From: MGBC114844 sp910585855
Lineage (GTDB): Bacteria; Bacillota; Clostridia; Lachnospirales; Lachnospiraceae
Assembly: GCA_965646165.1 (NCBI GenBank)
Contig: CBFFYP010000005.1
Span: 25,598 to 89,597 of the forward strand
Direction: 5' to 3'
Length of the DNA stretch: 64,000 bases
Positions 58,800 to 64,000 of this stretch are shown piece after piece (within the stretch, counting starts at the first letter, position 1; each line of letters begins with the position of its first letter). The notes under the pieces were generated by a model, which saw only the letters and a program-made list of their open reading frames with translations, was not told where the DNA came from and did not search any database. A program made the translations under genes and the position numbers.

Positions 58800-60043
58800 A
58801 AAGTGATTTTTTTTGTGCAAGTGAGTTTATCATTATTGGTAATTCGATATGGTTTGTTCCGTTAGGTTATCGTTATCTTTGCTGTTATGATATAGAACAG
58901 AAAAAAATGTTAAAACAATTTTTAATTCCTAATAATGAAAGACAAGTGAGTTTATATGAAAGTGTAGTTTTTGTTGAAAATAAATTATTTTTTATTCCTT
59001 ATGCTGCAGATTATTTTCTGATATTTGATTTTGCAAGAATGGAATTTGAAATGATTTCTATAGAAGCATATAAAACACGTGGTATAGGATTTTATGCGAA
59101 TTGTATTTATAAAGAGTTTATTTATTTTTTTCCAAGAAGCAGAGAAAGATTTGCACATAATAATTGTATAATTGGAAGGATTAATTTAAAGACATATGAA
59201 ATTGTATATCAAGATTTACAGGAATTATGTCAAAATAAGCCTGATACAGAATTATTACAAATATTGTTTCGTAAAGAATTATTTTTAGATGGAAATACTG
59301 TCTATTTGCTGTATAAAGAGGGAGGAGTACTACAGATAAAATTATCCGAAGAGGAAAATATTATTGAAGAAGTAAAATTATTGGGAGGACAGTATTTTTT
59401 CACTTCCGTTTGCAGTATAGATTTAAGAAAAATTTATTTTACCGATAATAGAGGGAAAATTCAGTATTATGATAAAGATACCTATCAACTGAAAAATTTA
59501 GACTATCATATAGATAATTTTGTTCCAATTAAGGATAAATATTGGTATTCAGAATGTTTTAGTTATAGTGTTCAGTACTATACCTATATATATTTATTTC
59601 CATCAGAAGCAAATATGGTATTGCAGGTGGATATTGATAATATGACAGTAGAAGAAGCATTTTTTAGTAAGCGAATATGTGCAGATAAGGAAAATTTTGA
59701 ATATAGTTTTGGACAATTTTCGAAACCATATATAAAAATGGATAATTTATTTGTTTGGAATATCTGGAGTGGATATTTTTATTGTATCGATCTTTTTTCA
59801 AAAGAAATAAAGGAAATTAAAATAGATGCTTTTATGAAAGAAGAAGAATTATTTTATAGTTGCAGTGATTGGTATGCTGAAAATGAAGTGATAAAGGAAA
59901 CTTCATTGCTATATAGTAATTTAGAAAGTGTATTATGGTATCTTAAGACAAGTAAAGAGAGTGTACAACATAAGAAAAGTATAGATAGTATAACAGGCGG
60001 AATGGTAGGGGAAAATATATGGAGCAAAATGAAAGAAGAATGA
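58796..60043 (+). CDS. Unrecognised repeat protein, beta-propeller-like
   Basis: A 415-residue protein I cannot name. Repeating pairs of aromatic-rich beta strands (IIIGNSIWFVPLGYRYLCCY, VVFVENKLFFIPYAADYFLI, CIYKEFIYFFPRSRERF, LFLDGNTVYLLYKEGG, DLRKIYFTDNRGKIQYYD, NLFVWNIWSGYFYCIDL) at about 50-residue spacing look like blades of a propeller. No signal peptide. Coupled to the gene before it and overlapping the next by 25 bp. Probably a binding protein of the glycan cluster. Confidence 0.55.
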   Translation: MKSDFFCASEFIIIGNSIWFVPLGYRYLCCYDIEQKKMLKQFLIPNNERQVSLYESVVFVENKLFFIPYAADYFLIFDFARMEFEMISIEAYKTRGIGFYANCIYKEFIYFFPRSRERFAHNNCIIGRINLKTYEIVYQDLQELCQNKPDTELLQILFRKELFLDGNTVYLLYKEGGVLQIKLSEEENIIEEVKLLGGQYFFTSVCSIDLRKIYFTDNRGKIQYYDKDTYQLKNLDYHIDNFVPIKDKYWYSECFSYSVQYYTYIYLFPSEANMVLQVDIDNMTVEEAFFSKRICADKENFEYSFGQFSKPYIKMDNLFVWNIWSGYFYCIDLFSKEIKEIKIDAFMKEEELFYSCSDWYAENEVIKETSLLYSNLESVLWYLKTSKESVQHKKSIDSITGGMVGENIWSKMKEE

Positions 60044-61187
60044 AAGATATTGCTGTATATGGAGTAGGTGAATGTGGAAGATATATATGGAAAAGTATAT
60101 CAAATTGTAAAGAATCTCAGTATCGAATCGTTTTATGGATTGATAATTATAGAGAAGGTTCGGTTGAAGATATTCCTATTATTACTGAGAAAGAATTTCT
60201 TAGAAAACCTTTGGCAGAACAAGTAATTATTGCAGTAACAGATAGATTTTTAGCACAAGATTTAGCAATATCTTTATTGAATTCGGGATATGAAGAGGTA
60301 TTTTTTGTTCATTCTGATTGTGTGATTTCTGAACTTCCGATTATAAAAAGTAATGGGGAATGGAGTACATTGATATGGAAGTGGAGTGAAAAGAAGCCGG
60401 ATTTGTCTTATTGTGAGTATCAAATAGCAGATCATTGCAATTTAAAGTGTAAAGCCTGTGCTCATTATTCAAATGCAATAACAGAAGCTGTTTTTGCAGA
60501 CAGTGGTATTTTTAGAAATGATTTAGAGAAATTAAGTTTGAAATTTGCTAATATAGAGAAATTCAGACTTATGGGAGGGAAGCCTTTATTAAATTCAGAA
60601 CTTCCAATATTTATAAAATTAGTGAGGAAATATTTTCCGATGTCGGATATAAGAATTGTAACAAATGGATTGCTGATAGGGGGGAAAATTCGAAAAGTTT
60701 TATTGAAACAATTCAGGAGTATAACGTGGTGATGGATATTTCTCAATATCCCCCAACTAGAGCTATAATTGAAAAAATAGTAAAATTTATGGAAGAAAAT
60801 AAAATAAAGTATCAAATTGAACCGCCGGCAAAAAAATTTTTTGTTCGTCTTTCTGATGGAAAGGAGAATCCATCAGAAGTATTTTATAATTATTGTTTGA
60901 GTAAAGAATGTAAGTTTTTGCGAAATGGGAAATTATTTATATGTCCGCATATTTCTATGACATATGAAATGAGAGAAATTTTAGGTTTGGATATTTTATA
61001 TAAGGAATTTTTAGATTGTTCGATAGACTTAAATTCCAAATTAGATGGTTGGAAAATACTGTAAAGATTTTCAAAACCATTTTCTATGTGCAGATTTTGT
61101 ACGAAAAATGTAAAATGGATTGATTGGAAGTGTGGAGAAAAATATAAAAGAGAAGACTGGATTGCCAAGGAGGACAAAATGAATTGA
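60019..61187 (+). pseudogene. Radical SAM protein with N-terminal Rossmann part, broken
   Basis: Two lesions interrupt one gene. The first frame (60019-60732) has AVYGVGECGRYIWKSI (Rossmann-like) and the cluster motif CNLKCKAC. At a run of six G (60679-60684) the homologous frame shifts: the other frame continues as SFIETIQEYNVVMDISQYPP to 61061. There an in-frame TAA (61062-61064) stops it, and the same frame then goes on with SMCRFCTKNVKWIDWKCGEK to TGA at 61185-61187, overlapping the next start. The order matches the intact paralogue downstream. Probably inactive now; the G run could vary, but the TAA would remain. Confidence 0.75.
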
Positions 61188-62305
61188 AACAAATAGATAC
61201 AATTATTATATTTGGATGTACTAATCTTGGATTAGAATTACTGCATATATTGAACCTGTTGGAAGGGAATAAGGAAATATGTTTTTATGATAATGATACA
61301 GAAAAGCAAGGAAAAGTTTGGAATGGTAGTATTGTTTATACTAAAGATCAGCTTTATCAATCGGTTCATACTTCATTATTTGTTTTAGCGAGTATTAATT
61401 TTTTTGAGGAGATGAAAAATCAGTTATTTTTATTGGGAGTAGAAGAAGACAGAATTTTATATCCTTCTAAAATATTAAATAAGCAAAGAGAAATAGATAG
61501 AGAAGTTATTAAAAAAAGAAATCCAAAAAAAACATTAAATTTTCTTGTAGATTTAGCAGAGCATTGCAATTTAAATTGCCAAAATTGTGATCATTTTTCT
61601 CCATTAGCAAAAGAACATTATACAGATAAAAAGATATTTGAAAAGGATATGAAACGAATAAGTGAATTATTGGAAAATAAAATTTCACATGTGGATTTAG
61701 AAGGAGGAGAGCCTCTTTTGAATCCAGATATTGTGCAATATATTAGGATTGTACATAAATATTTGCCAAATACACAAATTCAAATTTTTACAAATGGAAT
61801 TTTATTAGAGAAGATGAAACAAGAATTTTGGGAAATATGTAATAGTTGTCGGGTGATTTTAGAAGTAACAAAATATCCGATTGACTTTGATTATAATAGG
61901 ACAAAAGAATTGGCAGAAAAGAATGGTGTATTATTTCGATTTTTCAGCGGAGATGTTGTGGTAAAAACTTCTATGCATAAACCATTGGATTTAAAAGGAA
62001 AACAGGATAAATATAAAAGTTTTCAGGCTTGTTATATGGCAAACGGAGATTGTGCAATGCTGAAAAATGGAAAATTATATGGTTGTACTTTATTACCTAA
62101 TTTAGAAACTTTTAATAAATACTATAACCAAGATTTGAAGGTAACAGATAAAGATTATATTGATTTGTATATGGATATTACAGCAGATGATATATTTGAT
62201 TTTTTATGTAATCCTATGCCCGATTGCAGATACTGTAAAGTAGGGGAATGGACATATAATCATAAATGGCAGATTAGTCAAAGAAAGATAGAGGAATGGA
62301 CATAG
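61184..62305 (+). CDS. Radical SAM protein with N-terminal Rossmann part
   Basis: A 373-residue intact paralogue of the gene before it. Residues 1-100 are Rossmann-like (DTIIIFGCTNLGLELLHILN). The radical SAM domain starts NFLVDLAEHCNLNCQNCDHF with CNLNCQNC, then HVDLEGGEPLLNPDIV. C-terminal cysteines (ACYMANGDC, YGCTLLP, CNPMPDCRYC) may hold a second cluster. Similar proteins occur in polysaccharide clusters. TTG 61184 follows AAGGAGG at 10-bp spacing, and overlaps the stop of the broken gene (TTGA). Confidence 0.75.
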   Translation: MKQIDTIIIFGCTNLGLELLHILNLLEGNKEICFYDNDTEKQGKVWNGSIVYTKDQLYQSVHTSLFVLASINFFEEMKNQLFLLGVEEDRILYPSKILNKQREIDREVIKKRNPKKTLNFLVDLAEHCNLNCQNCDHFSPLAKEHYTDKKIFEKDMKRISELLENKISHVDLEGGEPLLNPDIVQYIRIVHKYLPNTQIQIFTNGILLEKMKQEFWEICNSCRVILEVTKYPIDFDYNRTKELAEKNGVLFRFFSGDVVVKTSMHKPLDLKGKQDKYKSFQACYMANGDCAMLKNGKLYGCTLLPNLETFNKYYNQDLKVTDKDYIDLYMDITADDIFDFLCNPMPDCRYCKVGEWTYNHKWQISQRKIEEWT

Positions 62306-62341
62306 AGAGGTTACAATTTTCTTTGATAGAAGAGGCATAAT

Positions 62342-62809
62342 ATGAATGTATTAATATTTAAAACTACCAATGAAAAAAGATTAGAGGAAATTTTAAAATG
62401 GTTAAATAAAAAAGAAAATCAGATTTTTCTAGTACTTCCGCATAAAGGAGCAGAACAATATAAAAGACAATATAAAGCACCTATATTGATAGAAACAGAT
62501 ATGGAATATATGGATTACCATGCTTTAAAAAAAGAAAATCGGATTCCTAATCTTTGTTTTGATGAAGTATGGGTTCCATCTTCTTTTATAGATGATTTTT
62601 TTTCTTTTGGAGATATTTATGCAATACTTACAGAAATAAGATATAAGAAAATGATTTGGATAGGGTCGGACAATCACAAAATTATTATAAAGAATGATAT
62701 ACAATATAAAATAAAAAATAGAATTTACTATTTTTTTTCAAAAAAAATTTTTTTTATAGCGAAAGCAGGTTGTACTATTTATTCTGTAATAAAAGGATAT
62801 AGGTGGTAA
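62342..62809 (+). CDS. Hypothetical protein of glycan cluster
   Basis: A 155-residue protein with a Rossmann-like start (NVLIFKTTNEKRLEEILKWL) and a basic, aromatic C-terminus (KNRIYYFFSKKIFFIAKAGC). I do not recognise it. It resembles the size and style of small nucleotide-sugar-cluster proteins. It ends one base before asnB, so it is in the same transcript. Confidence 0.5.
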   Translation: MNVLIFKTTNEKRLEEILKWLNKKENQIFLVLPHKGAEQYKRQYKAPILIETDMEYMDYHALKKENRIPNLCFDEVWVPSSFIDDFFSFGDIYAILTEIRYKKMIWIGSDNHKIIIKNDIQYKIKNRIYYFFSKKIFFIAKAGCTIYSVIKGYRW

Positions 62810-62810
62810 T

Positions 62811-63935
62811 ATGTGTGGAATTGCAGGAATTATTTATAAAAATGGGAAAAAGGTAGAAAAAAGTGTAATTACGGAGATGACAGAAGTGATGGTGTATCGT
62901 GGACCAGATGCAATGGGAAGTTTTCTAGATAATAATTTTGGAATGGGGCATCGGCGGCTTTCTATTGTTGATTTATCAGAAAAGGGTACACAACCAATGT
63001 TTAGTTATGATAGACGTTATGTAATTGCTTATAATGGAGAAATTTATAATTATTTAGTTATAAAGAAGGAACTTCAGAAATTAGGAGGGCATTTCCAAAA
63101 TAATACAGATACAGAAGTTATTTTAGAGGCTTATCGAATTTGGGGAATAGATTGTACAAAAAGATTCAATGGGATGTGGAGTTTTGCTTTATATGATATA
63201 GAAAAACGTTGTTTATTTTTGTCAAGAGATCGGTTTGGAGTAAAACCATTATATATCCTTGATCGAGAAGATGTGTTTGTATTTGCTTCTGAAATTAAAT
63301 GTATTACTGCTGTTTTTTCAGATGAAAAAGTAGTAGACGAAATAGCAGTGGCACGATATATGCATTTTATACAAGAGGATGCTGATGAACATACTTTTTA
63401 TAAAAATATTCAAAATTTTCCAAGAGCAACAAATATGAAATATTTGTTAAAGGATAATAGAAGGATAAACCAAGTGTATTGGAGAATAGATGTAAACAAA
63501 TTTAAAAAAAAGTGGAAAACGAAAAATCCTTATCGAACATTTCGGCGATTATTAGAAGATGCAGTTCGAATTCGTTTGCAGGCAGATGTACCTGTAGGTG
63601 CAAGTCTTTCCGGTGGATTAGATTCTAGTACGATAGTAAGTATTGCAAAAAAGAAATATCATACAACAATAAATACTTTTTCTTCTATTTATAAAGAGAA
63701 AGAATGTAATGAAAAGGAATTTATCGATTGTGTAAATATTGATACAGGTGCAAATGCACATTATATATATCCAGATAAATCAGAAAACATAATAGAAGAT
63801 TTGAAAAAATTGATTTATTATCATGATGGACCTTGTGAATCAGCAAGTCCATATAGTGGATATTGTGTGTATAGAGGAGTAGGAAATAAAGTAAAAGTAT
63901 TGTTGTTACAGTTCAGCCACCCCCCCTTACTGTAA
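62811..63935 (+). pseudogene. asnB: Asparagine synthetase (glutamine-hydrolysing), 3' end lost
   Basis: The N-terminal glutaminase domain is intact (MCGIAGIIY with Cys2 nucleophile, YRGPDAMGSF, YNGEIYNY, SRDRFGVKPLY) and the synthetase domain begins properly (VPVGASLSGGLDSSTIVSIA, with the PP-loop SGGLDSS). At about 63905 the protein leaves the family: VGNKVKVLL should lead to a GQGxDE motif but reads LQFSHPPLL and stops. The full family length is about 600 residues; only about 365 remain. In glycan clusters such enzymes make amide groups on sugars. The sequence after the break is different DNA, so an insertion or rearrangement is likely. Confidence 0.8.
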
Positions 63936-64000
63936 AGAAAAAGTTCTGGATAAAATCAGGGTATTCTGTTATAATTATATATAATGAAACAGTAGAAAGA
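63905..64000. other. Foreign edge after asnB break, window end
   Basis: From about 63905 the sequence no longer codes for asparagine synthetase. It has a run CCACCCCCCC, then AT-rich DNA with a promoter-like TTCTGTTATAATTATATATA. This is how the edge of an insertion sequence often looks, but the window ends before any transposase can be seen. Confidence 0.4.

Noticed and set aside
60679..60684. Programmed frameshift in the radical SAM gene
   Set aside because: A later in-frame TAA would still stop the product, so decay or variation is simpler.

Overview
The window looks like chromosome of a low-GC, anaerobic, motile Firmicute, most likely a gut Lachnospiraceae of the Roseburia / Clostridium phytofermentans type. 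This rests on gene content: B12-independent glycyl-radical propanediol microcompartment genes, a csrA-flagellin pair, RNase HIII, strong AGGAGG ribosome sites, and many IS200/IS605-type elements. The species is an inference.

1-24.5 kb is a type III-D CRISPR-Cas island. A two-repeat array with its leader (284-679) and a seven-repeat decaying array with a near-identical leader (23650-24444) sit at its two ends. Between them, on the + strand, are: (a) an operon of a viperin-like radical SAM enzyme, a GreA-like factor, an unrecognised protein, RNase HIII and a small Csx15/Csx20-like protein (3880-7627); (b) a cas operon (8052-21212) with a stand-alone CARF protein, a sigma-factor-like protein, Cas6, a Cas10 without HD domain and with AGDD in place of GGDD, Csm3-like, Csx10, a double-Cas7, Csx19-like and a TIGR03986-like RAMP. 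An IS607 element sits inside the cas operon. Two IS200/IS605 elements flank the island, one of them beside a broken HEPN ribonuclease gene. No cas1/cas2 is present.

25-48.7 kb holds a glycyl-radical propanediol/fucose microcompartment (GRM5-like) in two halves. The first is dehydratase, activase, PduU-like shell and PduV-like GTPase (25405-30036). The second is fuculose-phosphate aldolase, PduO-like protein, aldehyde and alcohol dehydrogenases, five more hexamer or trimer shell genes, PduL, EutN-type vertex, PduS and a DeoR regulator (39451-48626). Between the halves is accessory DNA: a TPR/HTH regulator with a convergent, previously unannotated 44-residue secreted-peptide gene (candidate RNPP-type signalling), two ABC transporter units each preceded by the same 48-bp palindrome-ended element, an Rpn-type nuclease in a duplicated stretch, and a RelB/YoeB-type toxin-antitoxin pair.

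48.7-53 kb has an XRE regulator, a NADAR protein and a two-domain PPK2. At 52544-53346 two 28-bp inverted repeats enclose a tyrosine recombinase gene and a near-consensus sigma-28 promoter that now points away from csrA-flagellin. Flipping the segment would aim it at them, so this looks like a flagellar phase switch. Flagellin also has a CsrA-type leader hairpin. From 55.4 kb to the end is a probable flagellin or surface glycan modification cluster with several broken genes, ending in an asparagine synthetase gene cut short near 63.9 kb.

Long hairpin repeats with complementary but diverging arms lie directly after many genes across the window.
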